Assembly (NCBI GenBank): GCA_963737835.1
Contig: CAVTUH010000001.1
Location: 2,666,001 to 2,730,000 of the forward strand
Reading direction: 5' to 3'
Source: Palsa-1248 sp963737835
GTDB lineage: Bacteria > Gemmatimonadota > Gemmatimonadetes > Gemmatimonadales > Gemmatimonadaceae
DNA length: 64,000 nucleotides
A program made the position numbers and the translations under genes. Of this stretch, positions 32,953 through 40,877 are shown piece by piece; position 1 is the first letter of the stretch; every line of letters begins with the position of its first letter. Below the pieces are notes generated by a model. It saw nothing but the letters and a program-made list of their open reading frames with translations, had not been told where the DNA came from and made no database searches.

Positions 32953-34025
32953 CCCGTGGCCGGTTGGTGGCAGTGGTGACGGCGCTGGTTGCGACTCGCG
33001 CGCTGGGCGGATGTGCCTCGGTCACGCCGACTCCGGCGGCGCTGCTGCAGGCACAAACGCTGTACGCCTCGCTGGAGGCGCAGCACGCGGAGCAGCGCGT
33101 CGAGGGGGACATGATCCGTGCGCGCGCGACGATCGACACGGCTCGCTCTGCGGTCGCGCAGGGGCAGAACGAGGTCTATGTCGAGGGGATGGCGACGATC
33201 GCGCTGCGCACGGTGCAGATCGCGGACGCGCGCTTCGGGCGATCGGTGGCAGTGAGTGCGACGGACAGCTTGCAGAAGCTCCGACTGATTCGCCAGCTCG
33301 CCGCGGCGCAGGCGCGCCAAGCCGCGCTCGAAACGGAACGGGCCGAGGCGGAGCAGCGCGCGGCTGCGGCGACGGCGCGGGCTGACTCGCTGCGCCACGC
33401 CGCCGACGCGGCGAACGCGCAGCTGGAGCAGGCGATGAGCCAGCTGCAGACGCTCGTCGTCGAGATGACCGACTTGAAGCAGACGGCGCGCGGCCTCGTG
33501 ATCAGCCTCAGTGACATCCTGTTCGATCTCGGGCAGGCGACGCTCAAGCCCGGCGCCGATGCCAACGTGCGCAAGATCTCGGCGGTGCTCAAGCAATACC
33601 CCGACCACAAGATCTCCGTGGAAGGCTACACGGATTCGACAGGGAGCGAGGCGTTCAATCAGCAACTGTCAGAGAACCGGGCGCTCGCCGTTCGCAATGC
33701 CCTGGTCGCCGGTGGCCTGGACTCGACGGTCATCACGGTCCACGGCTATGGCAAGGCCGACCCGGTGGCAACCAACGCGACTCCTGACGGTCGCCAGCAG
33801 AACCGCCGCGTCGAGATCGTCGTGCTGGGCGCTGGCAAGCTCGCCGATCTGATGAACTCGCACCCGGGGACGAGCGGGGCGAGCCAGAGCCCACGGAGTG
33901 GCCTCGACAGCACTGCGACGCGGGCGCCGACCCACGACTCGGGAGGGCCGTCGGTGCGCACGGCGTCGACCCCGACCGGTAATGCCGACAGCCCCGCGCC
34001 TTCAGACTCCACGCGTCATCCCTGA
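32949..34025 (+). CDS. DUF4398/OmpA-family peptidoglycan-binding lipoprotein
   Basis: A 358-residue envelope protein. An N-terminal signal ends in LGGCAS (lipobox). A DUF4398-like helical domain (about 30-110) and a coiled coil rich in Ala/Glu/Arg (about 110-175) follow. Then comes an OmpA C-terminal domain (about 185-295) with SDILFDLGQATLKPGA, VEGYTDSTGS and NRRVEIVV, and a polar Ser/Thr/Pro tail. The OmpA motif NxxLSxxRAxxV is seen as NQQLSENRALAVRNAL. It likely tethers the outer membrane to peptidoglycan. Confidence 0.93.
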   Translation: MTRGRLVAVVTALVATRALGGCASVTPTPAALLQAQTLYASLEAQHAEQRVEGDMIRARATIDTARSAVAQGQNEVYVEGMATIALRTVQIADARFGRSVAVSATDSLQKLRLIRQLAAAQARQAALETERAEAEQRAAAATARADSLRHAADAANAQLEQAMSQLQTLVVEMTDLKQTARGLVISLSDILFDLGQATLKPGADANVRKISAVLKQYPDHKISVEGYTDSTGSEAFNQQLSENRALAVRNALVAGGLDSTVITVHGYGKADPVATNATPDGRQQNRRVEIVVLGAGKLADLMNSHPGTSGASQSPRSGLDSTATRAPTHDSGGPSVRTASTPTGNADSPAPSDSTRHP

Positions 34026-35580
34026 TCCTGTCGACGCACCGGTAGACGCGGTGGCGGGTGCGAATCGCCAGCGGCGACTCCGTTGGCGCTGGACCGTCGC
34101 TCTCGTGACTGGCGCGCTCGCGGCCTGCACCGTCGCGATCGCGACTGCACCGCCAGGCCCGGGGCTCGACCCCAATGCGCAACAATACCTGGGCGCAGCC
34201 ATCTCGTTCGCGGCAACCGGCGCCTACCGCGTACCCAGGAGCAGCTGGACGGTTGCGGATACGACGGAGCCCATGACGCATTTTCCACCGGGGTTGCCGA
34301 CCGTGCTCGCTGCGCCAATTGCGCTGGGCGTGGCGCCGCTCGCGGCCGCGCGGCTGGTGCTGGCCCTCGCGGCGTTCGCGACGTGGACCGGCCTCGTGAT
34401 GCTGACAACGAGCGTGGCGACCATACGCACCAGCGTCCTCATCGCCGTGGCTGCCCTCTGCACGCCGGCGATCCTCAACGTGCATCTCTCCGTCCTGAGC
34501 GAGCCAGCGTTCTTCGCGGCGCTCATCGCCGTCCTCGGCGGTCTCTGGTCCGCCACGCACTCGGCGAAAATCTGGCCCGCCCTCTGGGTCGGGCTCGCGG
34601 CCGCGGCGGGGGTCATGCTGCGCTATGCGGGCACGTCGCTCGTATTGGCCGCGGGCTGGTGGATGCTCGTCGTCGGGCGCCCGCATCTGCGGGTGCGCGA
34701 GCGTCTCGCACGTGTCGCACTCGCCGTGGTGCCCAGCGGCATCGTTCTCGGGGCGTGGCTGCTGCGGTCGATTCGGCTCGAAGGCGTGCAGGGAGTGCGC
34801 ACGTTCGGTGCATACGGCGATTTCCGCACCATCGGCCGCGAGGGCCTCGAGACCCTGGTCTCGTGGGCCGTGCCCATTGGCACCGGTGGGTGGCGCTACC
34901 CGATCGCGGCGCTGCTCTTTGTGGGCGCCGCGGCCCTGGCTCGAGCGGCATGGCCACGCTTGCGATCGACGGTGGCCTTTCTCACGCTCCTCGATACGGT
35001 TGGCATTGCGTACGCCGGGTTCATTCTCGTGTCCCGTCTCATCGCGGACCCGAACATTCCCTTCGACGAGCGTATCCTGTCGCCGCTCTTCCTGCTGGCC
35101 GCCATCGCACTGGGTCTCGCAATCGCGGCGTGGTGGCCGGAGGGCAGTCGGGTCGCCCGGGTTGCTGTGGGGTCAGTGGTGCTGCTCTGGTTCGCGGTCT
35201 CGGCGGGCGTCAGCATCTCGCGCATCGTGGTCGCGCGGGAGGACGGCAACGACTTCGCGGGGAGCGACTGGCGCGATTCGCCGACAATCGCCTGGGTGCG
35301 CGACAGTGCGGGTGGCGCGCATCGCACGCTCTACACCAATTGGCCAGCGGCGGTCTACTTCCAGGCGCAACGTGCGTCGCACGACGTGCCCGAGACGCTC
35401 GACGGTCTCACGCTGCACCGCTTCCGGGACCGACTGGCGCACACGCACGGCACGATGGTCGGCTTCTCGGCAGTCGATCCCGATCTGGCGTCGCCCGAGC
35501 GCATCGCAGCGCTCATGGGGCTGCGGTTGGTGGCGAGGTTTGATGACGGGGCGGTGTGGGAACTGCCGCGCGGGCGCTAA
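33982..35580 (+). CDS. Multi-pass membrane protein, PMT/ArnT-like glycosyltransferase family (putative)
   Basis: A 532-residue polytopic protein with around 12 membrane helices and a C-terminal extracytoplasmic domain. After the first helix, the loop PGPGLDPNAQQYLGAAISFAATGAYR with an Asp-containing motif and then FPPGLPTVLAAPIALG resembles GT-C-fold dolichyl/undecaprenyl-phosphate-sugar mannosyltransferase-like proteins, which use a loop Asp for catalysis. Similarity is modest. The ATG at 33982 overlaps the OmpA gene by 44 bases. The stop TAA (35578-35580) is inside the GGGCGCTAAAGCGCCC palindrome. Confidence 0.65.
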   Translation: MPTAPRLQTPRVIPDPVDAPVDAVAGANRQRRLRWRWTVALVTGALAACTVAIATAPPGPGLDPNAQQYLGAAISFAATGAYRVPRSSWTVADTTEPMTHFPPGLPTVLAAPIALGVAPLAAARLVLALAAFATWTGLVMLTTSVATIRTSVLIAVAALCTPAILNVHLSVLSEPAFFAALIAVLGGLWSATHSAKIWPALWVGLAAAAGVMLRYAGTSLVLAAGWWMLVVGRPHLRVRERLARVALAVVPSGIVLGAWLLRSIRLEGVQGVRTFGAYGDFRTIGREGLETLVSWAVPIGTGGWRYPIAALLFVGAAALARAAWPRLRSTVAFLTLLDTVGIAYAGFILVSRLIADPNIPFDERILSPLFLLAAIALGLAIAAWWPEGSRVARVAVGSVVLLWFAVSAGVSISRIVVAREDGNDFAGSDWRDSPTIAWVRDSAGGAHRTLYTNWPAAVYFQAQRASHDVPETLDGLTLHRFRDRLAHTHGTMVGFSAVDPDLASPERIAALMGLRLVARFDDGAVWELPRGR

Positions 35581-35714
35581 AGCGCCCGCGCGGCAGTAGA
35601 GAGTAGAGGCACAGAAAGTAGAAAGTTGACAAGGACCGCCCGGTCCACTTTCTACTCTTCTCTGCAGGTCTATTTTCTCGGGCGCGTAGCGCCCGCCCCT
35701 GACTCCGCGGTTCA
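35572..35714. repeat. Compound hairpin element between convergent genes, donating both stop codons
   Basis: Starts with GGGCGCTAAAGCGCCC, whose TAA is the stop of the upstream gene. Purine arms AGTAGAGGCACAGAAAGTAG pair with CTTTCTACTCTTCTCTGC; the middle is a GGACCGCCCGGTCC palindrome. It then has GGGCGCGTAGCGCCC and ends CCGCGGTTCA, whose TCA (35712-35714) is the complement of the TGA stop of the convergent Bax-inhibitor gene. It thus fills the whole gap. Confidence 0.88.
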
Positions 35715-36416
35715 GCTTCGCCGATTACCGCCGCCCAAGAGGCTGAGGATCGCGACGAACATGTTCAGGAGATCGAGATAGATGTTGATCGCCGCCGGGA
35801 TGTAATCGTCGGGGCCGTAGACATTCCGTAGGCGCCACGTATCGAACACGAGCAATCCGGCGAACACGAGCACGATCGCGCCGGCCAGCCAGAGCGCCAC
35901 GCCAGTGCTGTGCAGAACGAACGCGTTCAGGAGGCTCGCCAGTATGACGACGACCAGGCCGGTGAAGAAGAAGCCGAGCCACCCGCTGAAGTCGCGCCGG
36001 CTGACAAAGGCGTAGACGGTGAGCGTCCCGAATGCGGCGCCGGTGAGTAATCCCGCTTGACCGATGATGCCAGGCTGGTTGTGCTCAGCCATGGCGAGAA
36101 ACGGCGCGAGCCACAACCCTTCGAGGAACGTGAAAAGGAAGGTGAATCCGATATTGATGGGGAACACGCGCGCTTGCCACTGCGCCATGAACAACGGGGC
36201 GAAGATGGCGATGAGCATGAGGAATGGGTGCGCCAGCACCGCTTGCATGACGCGCGGCTGCGACCACGCGGTGACGACACCCAGCGCGCTGAAGAGGATT
36301 CCGACAAAGACTAGGCTATAGGTCCGGCGGATGAGCGTCAGACGCTCGGCCCCGGTTCGGACGACGGCGCCCGTGGCGTACGGCACGGCGCCGTACCTGG
36401 GCTCTAGGAAAGCCAT
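35712..36416 (-). CDS. Bax inhibitor-1/YccA-family membrane protein
   Basis: A 234-residue protein with seven membrane segments, characteristic family loops (GFTFLFTFLEGLWLAP, AFGTLTVYAFVSRRDFSGW) and the C-terminal YIPAAINIYLDLLNMFVAILSLLGG with the conserved Asp in the last helix. Members act as pH-sensitive leak channels or modulators of FtsH-type proteolysis. Upstream, CGGAGCGCAGC provides a ribosome site and a TATATT lies about 40 bases before the start. The stop lies at the edge of a repeat element. Confidence 0.94.
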   Translation of the reverse strand: MAFLEPRYGAVPYATGAVVRTGAERLTLIRRTYSLVFVGILFSALGVVTAWSQPRVMQAVLAHPFLMLIAIFAPLFMAQWQARVFPINIGFTFLFTFLEGLWLAPFLAMAEHNQPGIIGQAGLLTGAAFGTLTVYAFVSRRDFSGWLGFFFTGLVVVILASLLNAFVLHSTGVALWLAGAIVLVFAGLLVFDTWRLRNVYGPDDYIPAAINIYLDLLNMFVAILSLLGGGNRRS

Positions 36417-36462
36417 GCTGCGCTCCGAGAAGGGTGGTTCGACAGGGAAATATAAGGGGGGG

Positions 36463-36566
36463 TTAGACGCTGGACGCTGGAAAGAAACCTCGGGGCCAGC
36501 GGCGGTGCACTTCGCCGGCTCCGAGGTTTGTCTGCTAGCGTCCAGCGTCTAGCGTCCAGCGTCTAA
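36463..36566. repeat. Inverted TAGACGCTGGACGCTGG element between BI-1 start and DUF4097 stop
   Basis: Left arm 36463-36480 (TTAGACGCTGGACGCTGG) and right arm 36535-36566 (complementary, longer) enclose a hairpin AACCTCGG...CCGAGGTTTG. This is a variant of the TAGACGTTGGACG arms at 19730; the inner AACCTCGG also follows the 19730 arm. It lies upstream of the Bax-inhibitor gene and just after the DUF4097 gene stop. Confidence 0.88.
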
Positions 36567-36570
36567 TCCC

Positions 36571-37521
36571 TTACCCTGCCGCTCCGCTCTTCCGCAGTTC
36601 TATGCTGCCGTTCACCGTGTCGATCCGGAGCGGGATCCCGCCGCCGCCGATGGTCCCGCGGAGGTGCCTGGGCTCGAGCGAGCCTTCCACGGAAATCGGA
36701 AAGTCGGAGCGCACTGAGCCATTGACGGTCGAGAGCTCGACATCGGCTTTGAGACTGGCCGGCAGGGAGACGTGCACCGAGCCGTTGACCGAGGAGTAGT
36801 CGAGGCGCTGAGCGTTGTCCAACTGCTGCATCAATGCCTCCACACTCCCGTTCACACTGCTCGCTTCGACCGGACCACCATCTGACGTTGCGTCGACGCG
36901 ACCGTTGACGCTGGACGCTTGGACGTCGCGTGTCGTGCCGCTCACCTCGACATCGCCGTTCACGGTCGAGGCAAGCACCTTGATGCCGGCCGGCACGAGC
37001 ACGGTGAAGTCGACCTTCACGTCGTTCTCGGAATCGTGCCATCCGTGGTGGTGCGAGTGGGACTCGTATCCGTGCTCGTCGCAGTGGCTGTCATCATCCC
37101 ACAGGGCGCACACAAGGACATCGCCTTCGCCCGCGCCCGTGCGCTCCAGAACGAAGCGCACGCGATCCTGGTCGCCATATCGCCAGGATTTGTGGCCAGT
37201 GATCTGGACGTCGTTGCCCGTCGCCCGCTCGACGCGCACCGATCCCGAGAGATCGCGGATGCGGACCCATCGGTCCGCATCGACGTGGCCCGACCAATGA
37301 AAATCCGTCGTCGTGTCGGCGCGCGCGAGGTGTGCGCCCGCAGCTGCAGGAATGTCGGCCCACGCGCGGCGCGTCGGCCCCACAAGAGCCCACCCTGCGC
37401 TCGTCACGACAAGGGCCGCGCCCCAGATCCCCGTGGTCACCGCTCGTGAGCGTCCAGCCAGGCGCCTTGCGCGGTCTTCCCCGGCGCTGCGCCGCGATCG
37501 CTCTGTCTGTGCGCGGATCAT
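36571..37521 (-). CDS. DUF4097-type exported beta-solenoid protein (copy 2)
   Basis: A 316-residue protein with a basic N-terminus and a membrane/signal segment (about 28-50, GIWGAALVVTSAGWALVG). Then come short repeats built on S-x-N-G-x-V (STVNGDVEVSG, SSVNGRVDA, SSVNGSVEA, SSVNGSVHVS, STVNGSVRSD, DTVNGSIELR) typical of the right-handed solenoid of DUF4097 'adhesin-like' proteins. A His-rich loop (GYESHSHHHGWHD) near residue 150 could bind metal. It follows the first DUF4097 gene by 7 bases in the sigma-factor operon. Confidence 0.82.
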   Translation of the reverse strand: MIRAQTERSRRSAGEDRARRLAGRSRAVTTGIWGAALVVTSAGWALVGPTRRAWADIPAAAGAHLARADTTTDFHWSGHVDADRWVRIRDLSGSVRVERATGNDVQITGHKSWRYGDQDRVRFVLERTGAGEGDVLVCALWDDDSHCDEHGYESHSHHHGWHDSENDVKVDFTVLVPAGIKVLASTVNGDVEVSGTTRDVQASSVNGRVDATSDGGPVEASSVNGSVEALMQQLDNAQRLDYSSVNGSVHVSLPASLKADVELSTVNGSVRSDFPISVEGSLEPRHLRGTIGGGGIPLRIDTVNGSIELRKSGAAG

Positions 37522-37528
37522 CGTGGTC

Positions 37529-38509
37529 TTACCCCGAGTGAGAGCGGGCGCCCGAGCGTCGGAGCTCGATGTCGCCGCTGAAGGTGGAGATGGTTACGTG
37601 CGCGCCACCGTGCCCCAACGTCGTATCGACGTGATGTCGAGGCGGTCCGTTGTCGGCGCCTGGTTGAATCGTGAGCGGGAAATCGGTCTCAATGTCGCCA
37701 CTGAAGGTGTCGACTGAGAGCGACGCACCCGCATCGGCTGGGAGCTGGAGGTTGATGTTGCCGGAGTGCGCCCGGAAGTCGTAGGTCCCCGTGGGGTCCA
37801 ACGAGCCGCCGTACGACAGGTCTCCGCTGACGGATTCAAGTCGCGCGACGCGAGAGCGACTCGCTGTGACGTACCCGTGCCCGCTCACCGAGGACAGCGT
37901 GATGTCGCCCGTCACGTCATCCAGGTCGACATCCCCGCTCACCGATCGGGCCCGCACGTCGCCGGTGATCGTCCGGGCCTGGACGTTGCCGGAGACGCTC
38001 TCCAGCGTGGCCCCGTGTGTCGCATCGTCGACTACGACATCGCCGCTGATCGACCGTGCCTCGACCTCTCCGTGTGTGCCGCGGGCATGCAAGTCGCCGG
38101 ACGTGCTGTGCATGATGACTCGGGTGCCGATCGGCACGGTGAGGTCGTACTGCACGTCACTGTCATCGTGGTGCCGGTGACCACCGCGCCGAGCATCCAG
38201 GAGGATGCGATCGGGTCCGTGCTCGAAATGCACGGGCATCTCGTCGTCGTCGCTGGTCACGTGGATGCGGGCCTCGGACCGGCTCCAGCCGGTGACGGTG
38301 ATCTCACCGGAGACGATGCTCAGATCGACGACTCCGCCGGAGCTGGCGAAGGGAACCGTGGTGTCGATCGCCGGCTGGTCGTCATCGTCGCCATCTGCCA
38401 TGTGCCGGTGCCTGTCAGGAGTCGATTCGTCCGATCGCTGGGCGCCAACCGGCAAGGCGGCCAGCGTGATCAGACAGAAGAGCGTGAGCGTTACTGAGCG
38501 TCGTGTCAT
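37529..38509 (-). CDS. DUF4097-type exported beta-solenoid protein (copy 1)
   Basis: A 326-residue protein with a signal peptide (TLTLFCLITLAALPVGAQ). A His/Asp-rich loop follows, then S-x-S-G-D-V repeats (SISGDVVVDD, ESVSGNVQARTITGDVRA, RSVSGDVDLDD, SSVSGHGYVT, ESVSGDLSYGG, DTFSGDIETDF, STFSGDIELRRSGA). It is the Ser-Gly twin of the neighbouring Asn-Gly repeat protein. The ATG at 38509 is chosen to begin at the signal peptide. It lies 26 bases behind the anti-sigma gene. DUF4097 proteins commonly travel with ECF sigma/anti-sigma pairs; the molecular role is unknown. Confidence 0.85.
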   Translation of the reverse strand: MTRRSVTLTLFCLITLAALPVGAQRSDESTPDRHRHMADGDDDDQPAIDTTVPFASSGGVVDLSIVSGEITVTGWSRSEARIHVTSDDDEMPVHFEHGPDRILLDARRGGHRHHDDSDVQYDLTVPIGTRVIMHSTSGDLHARGTHGEVEARSISGDVVVDDATHGATLESVSGNVQARTITGDVRARSVSGDVDLDDVTGDITLSSVSGHGYVTASRSRVARLESVSGDLSYGGSLDPTGTYDFRAHSGNINLQLPADAGASLSVDTFSGDIETDFPLTIQPGADNGPPRHHVDTTLGHGGAHVTISTFSGDIELRRSGARSHSG

Positions 38510-38535
38510 GGTATCTCGCAGCATCTCGCGTGCGG

Positions 38536-39306
38536 TTAAGTACGGCTCGGAAGCAGCGCGACGGTCCGCAGCAGCTCGAGCTTGGTATTGAGGTCTCGGT
38601 CCAACTGATCGGCCAGGAACCCGTTGGCCGGGTCGTGCTTCAACGCCTGCTTGCTTTGCGCGATGGCGGTATCGATGACAGCGAGGTTGTGTTCGATCAC
38701 GGCCACCGTCTTCGGATCCAACCGCGCACGCCGCTGTTCGAGGATCTGGTGCAGCGACGTGATCTGCGTGTCGTAGATGTACTCCGAGGTCTGCGCGACG
38801 GACCGCGTCTCGCCACCGCCGACCGGCGAGCCCTCGACCGCGATCACACCCGATCCGTTCGGATGCTGCACCAGTGCACGCGTCGCCACGTACGTGATGC
38901 CGGCCGTGGCGACGACGAGTCCAGCGGCCAGGGCCGAGACTCGCGTGGCATAGTGGGTCCCGAACCAGCGGTGCATCGCGGTCATGCGCGCCGTACCCGA
39001 TCGCGCCGCGGTGTGGGCCACTGGTGCATCGGACGATACGGCCGAACGTGCTGCGATCCGCGCCTCGATGCCCTGCCACAGGTCGCGCGATGGGCGCAGG
39101 ACCGGCAGCGCGCGCGCTTCCGCACGGATCCCTCGCAGGTCGTGCACCAGCTCGCGGCAGGTCGCGCACGCTGCGACGTGCGCCGCCGCCTCGCGTGCCA
39201 CGTCCGGTGCGAGCGTGTCGTCCAGATAATCGGGGAGGGTCGCCTCGAACACTTCACAGCCGTCGACTGGCGTCTCCCGTCCAGTGTCGTCTCGTCGAAT
39301 CATCAT
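38536..39306 (-). CDS. Zinc-finger anti-sigma factor with membrane anchor
   Basis: A 256-residue protein. The zf-HC2 anti-sigma motif HVAACATC (HxxxCxxC, residues about 43-50) is preceded by the typical EATLPDYLDDTLAPDVAREAAAH. A membrane helix (about 115-138, TRVSALAAGLVVATAGITYVATRAL) leads to a periplasmic domain with a long helix ending VALLPS. It should hold the ECF sigma encoded upstream at the membrane. The ATG at 39306 overlaps the sigma gene's stop (ATGA). Confidence 0.9.
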   Translation of the reverse strand: MMIRRDDTGRETPVDGCEVFEATLPDYLDDTLAPDVAREAAAHVAACATCRELVHDLRGIRAEARALPVLRPSRDLWQGIEARIAARSAVSSDAPVAHTAARSGTARMTAMHRWFGTHYATRVSALAAGLVVATAGITYVATRALVQHPNGSGVIAVEGSPVGGGETRSVAQTSEYIYDTQITSLHQILEQRRARLDPKTVAVIEHNLAVIDTAIAQSKQALKHDPANGFLADQLDRDLNTKLELLRTVALLPSRT

Positions 39307-39932
39307 CGGTTGAGTGCCTCTCGAAGGAGCATGCGGGCCCGGTGCAGCTGAGCCTTGCTACCACCTGCGGTAATGCCGAGCATCTCGCCGATCTCTTCGT
39401 GTCGATAGCCCTCGACGTCGTGCAGCACGAACACGCGTCGTGCGCCGGCTGGCAGGCGGGCAATTGCCTGCTCAATGTCCATCCACTCCCCCGGCGCAAA
39501 CGCTATGGGTGTCGGTGCCTCCGCCCCGGTCTCGTCCTCACGCTCGTCCGTACTGACGGGGACGTGGCGGCGCATCCGGCTGTCCGCCTTGCGCGCGTTG
39601 AGCACCACGTTGACCGCCAGCCGGTGCACCCAGGTTGCGAAGCTGCTTTCGCCACGAAACAGGCTGAGCTTCTCCCACGCCCGCACAAACGTGTCTTGTG
39701 TTAGTTCCTCTGCCATTGCTCGATCCGCTGTCATGCGCACGCACACCGAATACACCCGGTCTACATGCGCCCGGTACACCCGCTCGAATGCACGCCGGTC
39801 CCCTGCTGCGGCGAGCGCGATGTCGGCTGCCATACCGGCGTCCACAACGCCCCGCGCCGCGGCGCTAGCATCGGCTTGCCGGTTCGCGGCCCGTTCGTCC
39901 TGCGATTCAGCCTCAGGAGGCGCCACGGGCAT
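39303..39932 (-). CDS. ECF-type RNA polymerase sigma factor
   Basis: A 209-residue sigma factor. Region 2 (RRAFERVYRAHVDRVYSVCVRMTAD...AEELTQDTFVRAWEKL) and region 4 (ARRVFVLHDVEGYRHEEIGEMLGITAGGSKAQLHRARMLLREAL) are clear, joined by a short acidic linker. A low-complexity N-terminal tail precedes region 2. The ATG at 39932 is taken; a TTG two codons upstream is possible. It heads an operon with its anti-sigma and two DUF4097 genes. Confidence 0.93.
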   Translation of the reverse strand: MPVAPPEAESQDERAANRQADASAAARGVVDAGMAADIALAAAGDRRAFERVYRAHVDRVYSVCVRMTADRAMAEELTQDTFVRAWEKLSLFRGESSFATWVHRLAVNVVLNARKADSRMRRHVPVSTDEREDETGAEAPTPIAFAPGEWMDIEQAIARLPAGARRVFVLHDVEGYRHEEIGEMLGITAGGSKAQLHRARMLLREALNR

Positions 39933-40009
39933 TCGCAAATAGGGTCACAGGTCTTACGATATCAGATATCGGAAAGGGGCGGAACGTTTGAAAGGACAAC
40001 AGGTAGAGA

Positions 40010-40127
40010 CGGCGGGCGCTTTGCGCCCGAGAAAGGAGAGGCGCAGATAGGAGAGAGGAGAGAGCGTCGCGGGTCAGGATTGTGCGGACGGTGTGATCGT
40101 GGTGGGCGACGCAAGGCGTCGCCCCTA
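40010..40127. repeat. Compound element: GGGCGC palindrome, purine arm, and GGGCGACGC palindrome supplying the HAD stop
   Basis: Bases 40010-40030 form GCGGGCGCTTTGCGCCC and a GAGAAAGGAGAG tract follows. Then comes TTGTGCGGACGGTGTG, the left flank shared with the 58067 copy, and the palindrome GGGCGACGC-AAG-GCGTCGCCC (40104-40124). The next bases CTA (40125-40127) are the complement of the TAG that stops the HAD gene. Confidence 0.85.
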
Positions 40128-40820
40128 GCGGTCTTTGACCAGTTCGTCGTGGTTTCCGCCAACAATGGCATCGAGCCCATCGATGTGGTCGAGGACATAC
40201 CGTGGGCGGGCTTGTGCGAGGGCCTCGCGGGTAAAGGCTCCCCAGAGGACCGCGACCGTCGAGACCCCGGCGGCGTTGCCGGCGGCGATGTCGTGCGGGG
40301 AGTCGCCCACGAAGAACGCGCCGTCAGGACTCGCATCGAGTTGCTCGAGGGCAAATCGGACGGGTTTGGGGTCGGGCTTATGCTGCGTGGTGGATTCGAC
40401 GCCGACGACCAGGGAGAAATACCGGGCGAGGCCGACGTGGGCAATCGACCGCTGTGCGAGCGCTAAGGGCTTGGAGGTGACGACCGCGAGCGGATGCCCG
40501 CGCTCCGACAACCGGTGCACCGCATCGAGCACGCCCGCATAGCACGCCGTCAGTCGGTCGTGGTTGGCGTTCTGGTAGGTCCGGTATCGCCGTAGGAGCC
40601 GAGTCACCTCGGTCTCATCCTCGACATAGGATCGGAATTGCGTCACGAGCGGCGTGCCGATCCCGGTGATCCACTCGGCTCGCGTCGGCTGCACCGCGGG
40701 GCGCTCCGCGAACGCGTGCTCCATCGATTGCAGGATCAACTCGATCGAGTCGACGAGGGTGCCGTCCAGGTCGAAGAGGATGGGGGGCCGGCGCTGTCGC
40801 GCCCGAGATAGTAGGACCAC
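40125..40820 (-). CDS. HAD-family hydrolase, phosphoglycolate-phosphatase-like
   Basis: A 231-residue HAD phosphatase. Motif I ILFDLDGTLVDS contains the nucleophile Asp. The helical cap is followed by motif II VVTSK, then motif III Lys in QHKPDPKP and motif IV FVGDSPHDIAAG. The layout matches Gph/PpaX-type small-molecule phosphatases; the substrate is unknown. The only available start is GTG at 40820, inside the AGAAAGTAG repeat arm, so the first ~12 residues (VVLLSRARQRRP) are repeat-derived. The stop is also in a repeat. Confidence 0.88.
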   Translation of the reverse strand: MVLLSRARQRRPPILFDLDGTLVDSIELILQSMEHAFAERPAVQPTRAEWITGIGTPLVTQFRSYVEDETEVTRLLRRYRTYQNANHDRLTACYAGVLDAVHRLSERGHPLAVVTSKPLALAQRSIAHVGLARYFSLVVGVESTTQHKPDPKPVRFALEQLDASPDGAFFVGDSPHDIAAGNAAGVSTVAVLWGAFTREALAQARPRYVLDHIDGLDAIVGGNHDELVKDR

Positions 40821-40868
40821 AGAAAGTAGAAAGTAGACGATTGCGGCGGGCGCGGTCGCGCCCGCCGC
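40801..40868. repeat. AGAAAGTAGAAAGTAG arm plus perfect 12-bp GCGGCGGGCGCG palindrome
   Basis: Purine units AGAAAGTAG at 40820-40837, then GCGGCGGGCGCG-GT-CGCGCCCGCCGC (40843-40868), a perfect palindrome. It lies between two minus-strand genes and overlaps the start of the HAD gene. Confidence 0.85.
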
Positions 40869-40877
40869 GCCAAGTGC

